Below, one piece after another: positions 10,834-21,803 of a stretch of 64,000 bases of DNA (positions are counted from its first letter, which is position 1; every line of letters starts with the position of its first letter). Below the pieces are notes generated by a model. It saw only the letters and a program-made list of their open reading frames with translations, ran no database searches and was not told where the DNA came from. The DNA is from Chlorops oryzae. Its lineage: Eukaryota > Arthropoda > Insecta > Diptera > Chloropidae. A program made the position numbers and the translations under genes. Location of the stretch: positions 121,197,023-121,261,022 of the forward strand of contig CM035806.1 of NCBI GenBank assembly GCA_020466095.1, written 5' to 3'.

Positions 10834-11279
10834 TATATGGGCCAAAATTCTTTTTAATGCCTAAATATCTGTATCTGTCAATGAAATTCAGTTTCAATGA
10901 AGGAGAAAAACACATTAATAACAAATTAATTCGAACAAAAAATTTATTAATAACAAAATAAAACACCCTAGTCGAATTGAAAAAAATCAAATATAACCAA
11001 AACTCCATTTTGTTTTCTCGCAAATTACAGTAACATTGTTGTCTTTTTTGGCAAGACAACACAAGAGATGACAACAATGTTACTGTAATTTGCGAGTAAA
11101 CAAAATGGAGTTTTTGTAATAATTGATTTTTTTCTATTCGACTAGAGTATTTTACTTTGTTATGAATAAATTTTTTTGTAAAATTAATTTGTTATTAATT
11201 AGATTTTCTCCTTCATGAAAACTTAATTTCATTGACAGGGACAGAAGTTTAGGCATTAAAAAGAATTTTGGCCCATATA
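10834..11279. repeat. Foldback element of about 446 bp
   Basis: Two arms of about 205 bp face each other across a loop of about 35 bp. The outer ends are TATATGGGCCAAAATTC and its reverse complement at 11263-11279. The inner arms share CAGTAACATTGTTG / CAACAATGTTACTG. The arms differ by scattered substitutions, so this is not a recent copy. No protein is encoded. Confidence 0.8.
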
Positions 11280-11284
11280 ACTAT

Positions 11285-11968
11285 CATATAGTAATATAGG
11301 GGACACTTACAACAACAACCGAAATCCGTAGTGAACTAGTGATGCTATAATTTTTGGAGTATTCACTCAATTTTGTAACTAAACATACCTGAGTTGAAAT
11401 GTTTTGATGTTTTATTTTTAATGTACAACTTTTTTAGTTTTTTATGATTGTTTATGCAATTTTGAACCCTTTTCATTCAGAAGAGATCCAAAAATATATA
11501 GTTTATGCATTTTATTAATCATGATATGTAATAAGTACTTGAGCCACTAGTTATGTATCGAGCAATTTTAGTTATGATATCACTAAATATTTCATATCAA
11601 CCACAGAAGTGGTAGAATTCAAACTTTTTGAAAATCGGTCATATTCGCGCATGAGTACTCTGCTTTATCGTTCCTCAATAATATGAGCAAAATTTTATCT
11701 AATTGTTTTTAATTGTATAAAAATAACATATTTTGCTGTAAAATATATTGAGTTCCTATGAAAAACCATTGATTAACACCTATATATATTTCATTTTTAA
11801 CAAAAATTTTTGTTCATGTTACAAGAATATAAAATATTTGTTAGACCGGAACCGGAATTTTCAGGGGCCGTTCTACGTTTTTGATTTTTCCATAAAAATG
11901 CATGCACAGGGGCCTACTCCAATTCAACACACACGTTTTTTGCCAAGTGCCATCTAAAGTACTATATG
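11285..11968. mobile_element. hAT-like MITE, family A, copy 1
   Basis: A 684-bp non-autonomous DNA element. Its ends are CATATAGTAATATAGG on the left and the reverse complement of CATATAGTACTTTAGATG on the right. The flanks carry an identical 8-bp duplication, ATAACTAT, at 11277-11284 and 11969-11976, which points to a hAT-type transposase. Two more copies occur at 26226-26904 and 47733-48420. The apparent 69-codon ORF inside is shared with the other copies only because the DNA is repeated. Confidence 0.88.
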
Positions 11969-11975
11969 ATAACTA

Positions 11976-12190
11976 TATATGTCACACAGGAGCCGTTTCC
12001 ATTTTGGCTCTTTTCACCACGGTCTTGGGTACCCACCATGGTCTTGGGTACCCACCAAAATGAGCATTTTGCACTGAGGTACTCACCAAAAGTATTTCTC
12101 TCTCTCTCTCTCTTTATTTGCCTGCCGAGTAATATCTCTTCCTAACTGGCGCGAAACGTCCCGCGCAATATCTCTGAGAGTGACATATAT
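11976..12190. mobile_element. Short MITE, family B, with ATATGTCAC ends
   Basis: The unit starts ATATGTCACACAGGAGCC and ends in GAGAGTGACATATAT. It contains a duplicated GGTCTTGGGTACCCACCA word and a (CT)n run at about 12098-12112. The same unit in reverse orientation is split by the hAT element at 41907-43428, and its end is found at 48421-48487. The family A MITE inserted into its left edge. Confidence 0.75.
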
Positions 12191-12546
12191 TGGTCTATAT
12201 GACAACAACTGAGCTCGTTGCGAGTGCGCTCTTTATATCTGTACACGCGAGCAACGAATTTTCGCTCTCATTTGCTCGTTTCGTGCATATAGGACTATAG
12301 GTCTAACTCTTCTTCTTCCTAATCCCTGCAATGTGTTAGAGCTACGCTGCTTCAACATATGCATATAGCATGAGGAAAAGAGAAGCATGCTATGGCAGCG
12401 AAATCTTTAGCTCTGCTGTGGTGAAATGCATTGCCACTTTTATTTTTAATTTTGGGCGATCTACCAAACTCATAAAATGATATGAAAAGATTGAAAAACA
12501 TAAAACTAGTCAAGGAATCGCAATATCAACGAGAAACAGAAGTTCC

Positions 12547-13441
12547 GGGCTGTTATGGAAACCGACACAGAATTGAATCAGAATCAGAATTGAAATCAAT
12601 ATCTGTTTCAAATGGTGTTATGAAATAGACACAATTTTGCTTTTTTCGAAGATAGCAAAATCGATTTTCGAAGACAGGAAAACCTGACACTTGAAAATGC
12701 TATAAAGGAAAAAAACAAAAACTACAATATGTGTTAAAAACTAGGTCAATCTTGGCGGCCCCCGTGGTTTAGTTTGCTGAGATGTCAAATTTCAATGCGA
12801 GAAGCGCTGGGTTCAACTTCCAATTGGTTTTTTTTTTTTTTTTGATTTCCCATTTCCGTGGTATCATAACGAACCGATTGGCGTCCTAAGTGCGTCACTT
12901 TTCGTGGTGTCAGCCAAACTGTTGCGAAGCTTGCAAAAAGAAATGGGCTAGAGAATCGGGTGGATGATTACGTCTTTTGTGGGTGGGTCTGCAAAATTTA
13001 ACGACACCACGAGTTGCTGCCATAACAAGTCCACAAGCTAAGTAAGCCCCTTGGCCATGCCCGGGTGGTTTTCCATAACCTCAACTAGTATAGAAGCCTG
13101 AGTCGCATTTCTATGCGTTCCCTTTAGTCAAAAACATTAAATACCCAAACAATTAAGAAAATATATTCAAATAAAGTCTTTACTTATATTTCTACTAAAA
13201 AAACCAGCCGGGAAAAAGTCCTCACAGAATCTGCCGACCAATTCTGTCAACTAAAAGCTGCTCGGTTTAAATCAGACAATCAAATCAATAAATCTATTTC
13301 TGTAACACCTAAAAACAATGCAAACCTGATTTCGAAAATGTAAACAGTTTCAAAACTGAAAGTCTGATTCTATAACCCCAAAACGAAAAATGTGTTGATT
13401 TCAAATCTGATTCTGACAGTTGTCGGTTTCCATAACAGCCC
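12547..13441. mobile_element. 895-bp element with 21-bp perfect TIRs
   Basis: The left end GGGCTGTTATGGAAACCGAC is repeated as its reverse complement at 13422-13441. The uninterrupted homologue at 44656-45411 lacks this block, which confirms an insertion. Inside are further facing words (GAATTGAATCAG / CAAATCTGATTC) and a tRNA-like stretch. I found no clean target duplication, so the superfamily is open. Confidence 0.75.
12755..12827 (+). repeat. tRNA-like sequence with A- and B-box words
   Basis: The segment has an A-box-like GTGGTTTAGTTTGC and a B-box-like GGGTTCAACTTCC at roughly tRNA spacing, followed by a run of T. It cannot be folded into a clean cloverleaf by eye. It is probably a tRNA-derived SINE head or a decayed tRNA copy inside the 895-bp element. 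Confidence 0.35.
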
Positions 13442-13763
13442 CGATTGTTTTTTTAGTCCTACCCTGTCCAGATAACTTTTTGATCACACTGTTTCAGCAA
13501 AAATACTAAATTCTATGTACAATGAAATTCGTAGCCGTAGTCAAAAATGTATGTCAATTTATTACAAAATGAAAACATTCGCGCACATTAAGCAAAAACA
13601 TATCGTAATACATTTATTAAAGTTTCAATTATGAACTTTTCAAGCAATATAAAAACCGAGCTGACGCCGTGTTTCTTTGATAATTTTCTTGCAAGTGGCA
13701 TCATAGTGCCACTTTTTGTCTAGCCGTATTGTTGTCGGTAACTTTCTGGTGAATTTATTGAAC

Positions 13764-13797
13764 ATATCGCACTAGTACAACTAAACTGGCATAACTC
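13764..13797 (+). repeat. Left 34-bp TIR of element X
   Basis: The stretch beginning ATATCGCACTAGTACAAC is exactly reverse-complementary over 34 bases to 37065-37098. A TA dinucleotide overlaps each outer edge, as in Tc1/mariner elements. The two TIRs are 23 kb apart, and only about 1.4 kb of that seems to be element X. Confidence 0.85.
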
Positions 13798-15074
13798 AAA
13801 ATTTCTTAAAATTGAGTTAATGCAAGGAACTTGTTCGTCGATCATATAGCTACTTGTGAGAATTATCAAAGTAAAGGTTTGTTGTTTCAAAAAATACCAA
13901 GAAACAGTTATGCCTCTCTTAATGATAAAATGACCCTAAGCTGCAGTTAGCTAAAATGACACAATTGCAGTTGTGTCGCAATTTTCAGAGCGGAAGCATT
14001 GATCGGAGTGTAAGCAATATTGACTCATTTCGAATTGTGTCAGCTTAGACAATTTTTTTCTTGAAAATTGAAGTTGAAATATAAATTGTGTCGGTTTAGC
14101 TGATCAAAGTAAGCAAAATACAAATGTATTTTTTGAAATTATGTCCCTTTAGATGAATTTATTGTTTAATTTCTGAGATAGTTTTTTTTAAATGATAAAA
14201 TATATTTTGTTTTTTCTTTTAATTTTTGCGGTAGATTCAAAACCCTTTTAATGTGTTTGGTCCGGAATTAAAAAACTATGTACATAAAATCGATAGATCC
14301 AAAATTTTCAAGGATGTAGTTGCTTTAAACGATATTGCTGAAGTTGTCTCACTATAGATGACTTTTTTGTTTCGATAATTTTCTTGATAATTAATAGCGG
14401 AGCAACTTTAAAAATATCGCATAAGCATCGAAGTCTTTGAAAAATTAAAAAATTGAACGGCCTTATCTCGCTGCTTGTCAGCTAATTAAAGAATGATTTT
14501 GTACAATTTTGATTGACAATTTAAAAAATCCTGACCTTCATATAAGTATATTTGGTTATTTTGCAATAATGGAATTATCTTATTTAAGGCTACCGTTTGA
14601 AAAGCAGCATCGACAAGCAAAATTTCACCTTACTTCGCCCTTCAGAGGGACAGCTGCACTTAAACTGGTTTTCTTTTCTTTTCTTGCTTATTCTTTTTGA
14701 AAAACAAAAACAATTTGGAATGTCTGTTTTTAAAGAGGAGATTTTTAGTGGACAACAACAATTTACATTAAAATATTTTGAGCTTACTCTTCGATATGTT
14801 CATGGCAAATCAAATGATTTTTGTTGTTTTCGAGGGAACTTTGTTTGTGAGAATTAATGGGATGGAATCCATTCGTTTTTGGTTTTCAATTTTAATAATT
14901 TAAAACATAAAAATCGGCTAAAGAGACACAAATCGAAATGAGTCAAGAGAAAATATATGAAATATCATGAAGAGAGTCACAAATCAAAAAACCAGGACTT
15001 CTATTAAAATTATAAAACCATATGTTATAAAACTTTCTTGAAGTGTATTTTGGAAGTCTCTTCTTGATAAATTA
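13798..15074. mobile_element. Body of element X (left part)
   Basis: The AT-rich interior between the 34-bp TIR and the hAT insertion site contains no intact ORF and no transposase motif I can recognise. GTGTC-containing words (TTGTGTCGGTTTAGC near 14090) recur. Together with 36999-37098 it would make an element of about 1.4 kb, a normal mariner size. The superfamily is inferred from size and the TA edge only. Confidence 0.55.
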
Positions 15075-15082
15075 CCACACTT
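15075..15082. repeat. Left 8-bp target duplication CCACACTT
   Basis: It sits immediately before a hAT-type end (CAGTGCCGTAGCAATTC) and is identical to 36991-36998, which immediately follows the opposite hAT end. Confidence 0.7.
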
Positions 15083-15240
15083 CAGTGCCGTAGCAATTCT
15101 GTTTTGCGTGGAGGGGAAAATAATTTTTTCAATTTTAACGTCTATTTTAATTAAAACCATATTACAATCACTCTTTCAATGCAAGCGTTTATCGGACCTT
15201 AAGGAATCGTATCGAATGAATACTTTTTTAAAGCGTGTTA
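15083..15240 (+). mobile_element. Left end of hAT element family D (copy 1)
   Basis: The first 155 or so bases match the left end of the copy at 35394 almost base for base, starting CAGTGCCGTAGCAATTCTG. The match stops where a PIF-like element is inserted at 15241 and does not resume after it, so only the left end of this copy is recognisable. Confidence 0.8.
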
Positions 15241-15985
15241 TGCTATGTTCTCACTATAGGGGTTAAGTACTTAACCCGATTCTTTAACTCAAAGCGTTCA
15301 TATCAGGTTAGAGCGAGTTAAGGTTTACAAACATCGTACGACCCAGCCGGAAATTTCACTACTTCTGAAGTGGTGAAAATTCATACTGCGACTACTCGCA
15401 TTGTTAACCCTTACTGTTAATGAAGTTTTTTGGGAGATGGCCGCTGTTTTCACTACATGCATGCTATAATGTCCGGCTTGGGAGTTTAAAATATAAAAAA
15501 CGCGCAAGGTATATCTGATATACTATATCATCGAGAAATTGCAAATAAAAATGGAATTTGCTTTATTAGAAATGTTTAAAGAAGCTGAAAAAGCCAAAGG
15601 AATATTGGAAGCAATAATATTAGAAGACCATTGCAATAACCGAAGGAACCAAAATAGATTAATGGAGCTAATGATGAAAGCGGCATCACAAAATGTTCCA
15701 AGACCTGTGATCAAAATTAACATATCCAAATACGTGCATCCTTCCCCACTCATTTTCTGCACGGGAAAGCTTCCTGCCAGTGTCGTATTAAATGTTTACC
15801 CGGTTTTTGTACCCGGTGTTAGCAAATGTAACTGAAAATTTCAAATGCAACTCTGCGCTAACCTCAGAGTTAAATGTTAACCCGGGGTTTATTTTCGGGT
15901 TAGATGATTTTTTTTATATGCGTTTTGACATTTGAAACCCTGGGTTTCGCCGATAACCCTAACCCGGCCTAGTGACAACATAGCA
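15241..15985. mobile_element. PIF/Harbinger-like element, 745 bp
   Basis: The ends are TGCTATGTTCTCACTA and the reverse complement of TGCTATGTTGTCACTA, flanked on both sides by TTA (15238-15240 and 15986-15988). A 3-bp TTA/TAA duplication is the hallmark of PIF/Harbinger. Next to the ends lie GGTTAA/TTAACC-rich subterminal blocks. A 98-codon frame at 15539-15835 (lysine- and glutamate-rich start) has no recognisable domain. Confidence 0.75.
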
Positions 15986-15988
15986 TTA

Positions 15989-16436
15989 GACTCTTCGTCT
16001 AACTATTTCTTGGATTCCTCTTTGTTTCTCTTTATGCTATTTCACTGATTTCTTATGTTGCTCGCTAAACCGAGTGCACACAAAAATGTTTGTGCCATTT
16101 TGCTCGTTATATAAGATACTCAATGGAACGAATTTAAATGCTCGTTAAATGCGAAACTCGCTAACGCGAATACTCGTTAAATCGGAAATCTCCTGTAATT
16201 TTATTATTTAAAAAACTGAGAAATTAAAGATTTTACCAAAATTTGTATGCTTAAAAAATTAAAAGAAATATTCTATAGGAATTTCTTGAAAGAGCTTGTG
16301 CGTGACGTTTTGGAAGGCGCAATGAAAGGAACTCTATTTATTTGGTTGGCAACTTACTTTCTGTTTTCCCGTAATATTTACCTTGAAATTTACTTGCCTG
16401 TTTTATTCTCCATCTTTCCACAAATTCTTTTCTATT
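15989..16436. other. Gene-free segment
   Basis: I see no element boundary here. GCTCGTTAAA-type words repeat between 16105 and 16185. A 76-codon hydrophobic frame at 16247-16477 runs into the tRNA-like sequence and is unlikely to be a gene. Confidence 0.35.
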
Positions 16437-16502
16437 TGACAGGGTTCGAACTCGGACCTTCCAGATTACAAGTCTAGCACACTTCAACTACGCCATCGCG
16501 TG
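16437..16502 (-). repeat. tRNA-derived sequence, minus strand
   Basis: Read on the minus strand it has an A-box word TGGCGTAGTTGA, an anticodon-like stem and loop (CTAGA CTTGTAA TCTGG) and a B-box word GAGTTCGAACCC. The T-arm and acceptor stems do not pair well. I read it as a decayed tRNA copy or SINE head, not as a working tRNA gene. Confidence 0.45.
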
Positions 16503-16548
16503 ATATGATTTGAGCCTGCTAGTTTTATTATATCAAATAAGTGGGAAA

Positions 16549-17100
16549 CAGTAGAAACTATTAGATTGACAGTAGAACTTATTGTATTTTACGTAGATTC
16601 TATGACATTTCCATCGTGGATTCTATGATATTTAAATCGTAAAATCTATGATAGACCTATTTCTCCCACAGTAGAAACTATTGAATTTACAGTAGAAATT
16701 ATTGAATTTTACGTAGATTCTATGAAACTTCCATCATAGATTCTATGATATTTTAATCGTAAAATCTATGATGGACATAATTCTTCCACAGTAGAAACTA
16801 TTATATTTACAGTAAAACTTATTGTATTTTATGTAGATTCTATGATATTTTAATCGTAAAATCTATGATGGACACATTTCTTCCACAGTAGAAACTATTG
16901 AACTTACAGTAGAATTTATTGTATTTTGCGTAGATTCTATGAAATTTCCATCGTAGATTCTATGATATTTAAATCGTAAGATCTATGATGGGCATTTTTC
17001 TTTCACAGTAGAAACTATTATATTTACAGTAAAACTTATTGTATTTTACGTAGATTCTATTATATTTTTCTACATCTTCCTATCGTAGAAACAACGATGC
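16549..17100. repeat. Tandem repeat, 120-bp unit, about 4.6 copies
   Basis: Units begin CAGTAGAAACTATT at 16549, 16669, 16789, 16886 and 17006, giving spacings of 120, 120, 97 and 120 bp. One unit has lost about 23 bp. Each unit carries facing GATTCTATGATAT / ATCGTAAAATCTATGAT words. It is a local minisatellite. Confidence 0.9.
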
Positions 17101-17194
17101 CAAATTTTTTCAGTGTATCAAAAGGAGAAACGCCAGTCATAAGCCCCTCCCGGCGACCTCCAGTACACAACTACGCCTCCGAAAACACAAGAAA

Positions 17195-17581
17195 GTGGAG
17201 GAACCGCCACATAATAATGAGTATTCGAAAGTATTAAAGTACCAAATTCAAAGAATACACGAATTAGTACGACAAAATCAAGAAAAAGGAAAACAAAATT
17301 CGAAAATATACTATGATAAGGGATCGAAAAATAGAGAATTTAAAGTAGGAGATAAGGTCCGGCTGAAAAACCAGACCAGAAAGAATAAACTTTCGCCTAT
17401 TTGGGTGGGACCTCATAAGGTCGTATCACTTCCCACTTCTGTAAATGTTAGAATTTTAATCAAGGGCAAAGAAAAAACCTTCCACAGAAATTTGATAAAA
17501 GTAAATCAGGAAAAACCGAACATTCAATATATAGAAGCATGGAAAGAGGCCGAAGATATTAACCACAAGCTAGCCGAATAG
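17195..17581 (+). pseudogene. Gypsy-type integrase C-terminal fragment
   Basis: About 128 codons end at a stop at 17581. The sequence KIYYDKGSKNREFKVGDKV followed by LSPIWVGPHKVVS is the GPY/F module found at the C-terminus of Ty3/gypsy integrases. The frame stays open upstream to about 17100 but has no integrase core. It is a fragment of an LTR retrotransposon and no LTR was found beside it. The PTP relic begins 50 bp downstream on the same strand. Confidence 0.82.
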
Positions 17582-17631
17582 CATGCGCAATTGATTCCAA
17601 TTCCAGTCAAGGTATCTTTTAAACATTTTTA

Positions 17632-18046
17632 AGAAATTCAGAAAAGAACCGCTATAGGAACGTACCTTGTTTTGACCACAGTCGTGTAAAATTATCACGA
17701 CATCAAGAGAACATATCGGGACATATTCGTGCAAGTTTTGTGGATGGATACAAAAAGACGAAGTCATATATAGCTACGCAGGGACCTCTCGAAAATTCCA
17801 TACAAGACTTCTTGAAAATGGTATGGGAACAAAATTGTAATACCATAGTTATGCTCACTGTGTATGCTCACAGAGTGTGCTAGATACTGAAAGCTGACAT
17901 AAATTCCACCAAAATATTTTCCCAAAAACGCTCAATAAAAATGAAAACAAAAATTTCGTTTGCACGGAGTTAGAACTATACGATCAAAAATCAGAAACTT
18001 TTAGGACAATTTACCATTGGCAATTTAGGTGTTGGTCCGATCAAGG
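17632..18046 (+). pseudogene. Protein tyrosine phosphatase (MEG2/PTPN9 or bracovirus-like) relic
   Basis: Two adjacent frames encode the first two-thirds of a classical PTP domain. The first (17632-17859) reads [20 protein letters not shown], then [20 protein letters not shown] and [14 protein letters not shown], which are the KNRY, TQGP and MVWEQ..VMLT signatures of the family. The second (about 17905-18046, shifted frame) continues with ELELYD, RTIYHWQF and CWSDQG, the WPD-loop region with Pro replaced by Ser. The HCSAGIGR catalytic loop is absent because the sequence changes to a gypsy fragment at about 18050. No intron is apparent. It cannot be active. The best resemblance, from memory of the families, is to PTPN9/MEG2 and to the intronless bracovirus PTPs. 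Which one is unresolved. Confidence 0.78.
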
Positions 18047-18050
18047 TACA

Positions 18051-18470
18051 CTAAATTAGTATGGAAAATTTCGAAAAATCATCCAAAAAGGTAAGAACAT
18101 ATTTATTATCGCTTGAAGTGACTGGTAGGGGACCCACCATGTCCATATATATCTTATCAAAAGGACGTTGGGATATCTTTGTAAGCACCATAGACATTTT
18201 TTCGACTTTTGAACTTTTATTTTTCTGACAGGGTTCACATGTTTTCACGTAATCTTTTCTCTGTTTTTGCATGCATTGCCACTTAAATTGTTTTCTAATT
18301 CGCAAAAACGTCTTCATTGCCCCTTTATAACCTCTATGGGTGAATCATGAAATGTTTTGAGGACCTTTACAGTCTCCTTTGGGTCAGTTAGAACTTGTGC
18401 CATGTCTTCTTCAAAGCTTTTATCAGTTATTTCATCAGGTGTGCTGGGTTGACAGACTGTAGCGTATACA
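18051..18470 (-). pseudogene. Gypsy-type integrase N-terminal fragment
   Basis: The best frame (18051-18317) carries the end of the H2C2 zinc module (CEPCQKNKSS) and the start of the integrase core with IYMDMVGPLP and YVLTFLDDFSKF. Its first aspartate belongs to the DDE triad. Upstream sequence to about 18470 still resembles the RNase H-integrase spacer but has stops. It stops dead against the PTP relic. Its strand is opposite to the other gypsy fragment at 17195-17581, so the two are not one element. Confidence 0.8.
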
Positions 18471-18479
18471 CGGAAAGTC

Positions 18480-18735
18480 TTAAAAAAAAAAAAGGTGTAA
18501 CTCCTTCAAAATATGTTTTGTCAAAAAGCTCGAAAACAAAAATCACGCCACTTTAGGCACATGGTTCATTCTAATTCAAATTGTTTTCGAACTATTCTCA
18601 TTACATCCTTATGCATTCCACCGGTTTGAGTCAAACCTTCCAGTGCGTTTGCCTTCGGCATAAAAGCTGCCGTGAAGATCGAGAGGCAGTCGAATTTAGG
18701 TTGTGGCATCGTGCGATTGCATGCGCTAACAATTA
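18480..18735. other. Host DNA on the left of the mariner insertion
   Basis: A partially open minus-strand frame (FTAAFMPKANALEGL) appears to continue on the far side of the mariner at 26096-26217, but I recognise no family. It is probably a fragment of another element. Confidence 0.3.
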
Positions 18736-19025
18736 AAGACTGTCCCAGAAATAACTGTCCTTTTGTTTTTTTTTTATTGCAAAAAAACCAATGATGTTTT
18801 TTTTAAAATTCTTTCAGTTTATTATTAAGTGAACATTACAAAATAAATAAAAATTTTAATTACACTGAAAAAGATACACTTAAAAAAAATTATACACTTT
18901 TGTATTAAGGTCCTCCATTAGGTTTTTTACCGACCTTTCGTTCACCTTAGTGTAGTAGTAGTAGTAGTAGTATTTATTTAGCAAGGTGTCGCTATTTTTA
19001 GTAACATTTTAACAGCTAATACAAA

Positions 19026-21803
19026 TCATTCATAATTTTCTTTTACAAATTTAACAACTTTATTTTTAAATCTGGCATAATTTATCTCAGTTTTTATATT
19101 ATTCGGTAGATTATTGAATAAATGTGAACCCTTACAATATAAGCTGTTTTGCGCTGCGCTCGTGTTTACCAAATTTGTTCTAAAATTAACATTATTTCTT
19201 AAATTATACGGTTGCACGCTCGAGACATATCGCACCTGCGAACTCAAATATTTTGGCAATAAATTATATTTTATCTTAAAAACAAATAAAAGGACATTCA
19301 TTATTAACCTTTGCTTAATTGATAACCACATCAAACATGCAAGCAAAAAACAAGACGAAATCATATTACCACACATTAATATTGTCCGCATTCCCTTATT
19401 CTGCAGTTTTTGGAGCCTGTTAAGTGACTGAATCGAACTAAGAAAAATTATTGTAGAGCAATACTCAAAGTGCGGCTTAATCATTACGTTATAGACTGAG
19501 ATGGCCCTCTTTAAATCAAGTTTCTTTCTAATTCTTTTAAAAAATCCTATTTTTTTCGCAATCTTTTTACAAATGTAATCGATGTGCTTATCAAATTTAA
19601 GCTTTTTGTCTATTATGACTCCCAAATATTTAATTTCAGAAACTTTCTCAATTATTTCATTATTTATGACAATGCCAATTTCTGATTCGCCATTTATTAT
19701 CATACACTTCGATTTACTAGAATTAAGGCTAAGCTTATTCATCTTAAAATATGCACTGATATTTTCTAGGTCACCATTCATCCGAAGTATGCAATCCTCT
19801 AGAGTGCTCCCACAAACATACAGAAGAGTGTCATCAGCGAAAAGGCACACCTTGGAGTGTTGAATTATATTTTCAATGTCATTTATATATGAACAACAGC
19901 GTTCCCAATATTGCACCCTGTGGGACACCCAATTCCACTCTCCTTTCACTCGATATCTCGCTGCCCACCCTCGTTTTTTGCTTTCTTCCGGACAGATAAC
20001 TAGCAAACCATTTCAGTTCAACGCCTCTGATTCCATATTTCTCCAACTTCATTAATAAATCGATCGTTTCAAACGCTCTTCGTAGGTCCAAAAACACAGC
20101 AACTACACATCTTTTGGCGTCCACTTCTTCCTTCCATTTAGCTATAACAAGGTTTAGTAAGGATTCACAACTATGACTACTTCTAAACCCAGATTGGTAC
20201 TCCGACAGCAAGTTATGCGTTTCGAAATACTCCGACAGTTGATTGTGTACTATTCTCTCAAGGATTTTGCTTTCTAGCATCAATGTATTTATTGGTCTGA
20301 AGTATTCGGGTTTGTCAGCATTTTTTATATTTTCGATGGGTACAACTCTCGCTTCCTTCCAAGCCTCCGGGAATATTCCTTGAATAAATGATAAATTTAT
20401 CAACTTTAAAAGACTTGGACCAATAACATCAAAGGCCACCACTAACATGCTTGCAGATAGGTATTTATAATCTTGTTTATTGTTCATTGCTCTTATAATT
20501 TCCCTCAGCTCACCCATAGTAATTTCTTTAAATGAAAAATCGTTTCTGTGATCAGGGATCAAGTTCTCAAATTGAACGTTTTCTATGCTATGATTTATTT
20601 CTATTATACTGTCCACGAAGAAATCGTTTAAATCATTAGCTATATCACTCGGTTGTATCACAGTTGTTTCATTTGATACTAGTCTATTTATTTCTCTTTT
20701 TTCTTGTTTAAGGACCAACTCTTTGATATTCTGCCACATTGTTTTCTGGTCTCTCGAACTTTCAACAGTCTTTTGTATATACATATTCTTTGATTTTTTT
20801 GTCTCGGCTACATATTTATTCCTGCACTCTCTATATTTTAACCAGTCTTCGTACTGCTGCGTTACCACCGCCATTTCATACAGCTGGATTTTTTCATTTC
20901 TCATATTTCGAAGCCTGGCATCATACCACATATCACAGCTAGATTTACTATTCACAGTCCTAGATTTAATCATACCACTGAGCGCGTTTCTAATAGAGTC
21001 ACTAAATATCACAGCCATTCTATCACAGTTTTCAAGGTGAGGTACTCTTATTATATTACTATTTACTAAGTTATCACAGAATTTACTTTTGTTGAATTGC
21101 ACTGACATAACGCTTTAGAATGATTTATGCGATTTAGCACCCGAATCTCTATTTCCAACGATTCATGATCACTCACTTTGTATTTATTTTCGGCGCGCAC
21201 TAGCGTATTGGATATATTTGTAATTACATAGTCTATTAATGTTGATGATATTTCTGTTATTCTTGTTGGCTCAGTGACTATTTGTCTAAGAGCATTTTCT
21301 GCAAAAATCTGCTGTAGCTTGCGCTTACTTATATTGTTCTCGAGCCAATTTATATTGAAGTCTCCCATGATTAGTATAGAAGCAGCTTGGTCTATTACGT
21401 CTAGCTCGCCCGCTAAAAATTCGATAAATTCAGGTTCTGGGGAATTAATTCTATGCGGCGATCTGTAGACAGAAACTAAATTATATTGCATTTCTCGATA
21501 CTGAACTTTCACTATCAACCACCATATTTTCTTGTCAACTGCTATCCTTTTCGTCGACTGTATTTGCCATTCTTCTTTAATGTATATTGCCACGCCGCCC
21601 GTATGCCTGGATACACTATCACATCGCTCCAAGTTGTAGCCGCTTATACCCATTTCGTTATCTCCGATTTCTTCTATTAAGTGCGTTTCTGCTAGTGCAA
21701 TAAATTCATATTCTGTTCCAGCCGCTATCACCTTTAGTTGTTCAAAGTTTGTCCGCATTCCTCCAACGTTCAGATACAAACATTTAATTGTATGTTTTGA
21801 TTG
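19026..21803 (-). pseudogene. LINE ORF2: endonuclease and RT, frameshifted
   Basis: Three overlapping frames make up one ORF2. The endonuclease lies at about 21066-21779 (YLNVGGMRTN, LAETHLIEE, MGDFNINW, SDHESLEIEI). The RT follows at 19879-21108 (FRPINTLMLESKILE, FLDLRRAFETID, LGVPQGAILG) and at 19026-20006 (LFADDTLLYV, YLGVIIDKKLKFDKH). Frame changes fall near 21100 and 19900. Catalytic residues are kept. The frame of the endonuclease is the same as that of ORF1 and is separated from it by a single TAG at 21804-21806. Confidence 0.85.

Larger units (their letters stand above)
12296..13763. mobile_element. hAT-like element family C, interrupted copy
   Basis: It begins CATATAGGACTATAGGTC and aligns with the complete 756-bp copy at 44656-45411 over its first 250 bp. 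The match resumes at about 13442 (CCTACCCTGTCC). Between lies a separate TIR element at 12547-13441. The right end is missing because the sequence changes at the 34-bp TIR at 13764. Confidence 0.75.

Noticed and set aside
11748..11957. 69-codon frame seen in all three family A MITEs
   Set aside because: The frame is shared because the DNA is a repeat. It has no start context, domain or sign of codon constraint.
14509..14857. Possible transposase of element X
   Set aside because: Two overlapping short frames with no catalytic motif.
15539..15835. 98-codon frame as a PIF/Harbinger protein
   Set aside because: Its helical, charged start is suggestive, but no Myb/SANT or DDE motif is visible, and an overlapping frame exists on the other strand.
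16437..16502. Functional tRNA gene
   Set aside because: A and B boxes and an anticodon stem are visible, but the T-arm and acceptor stems do not pair.
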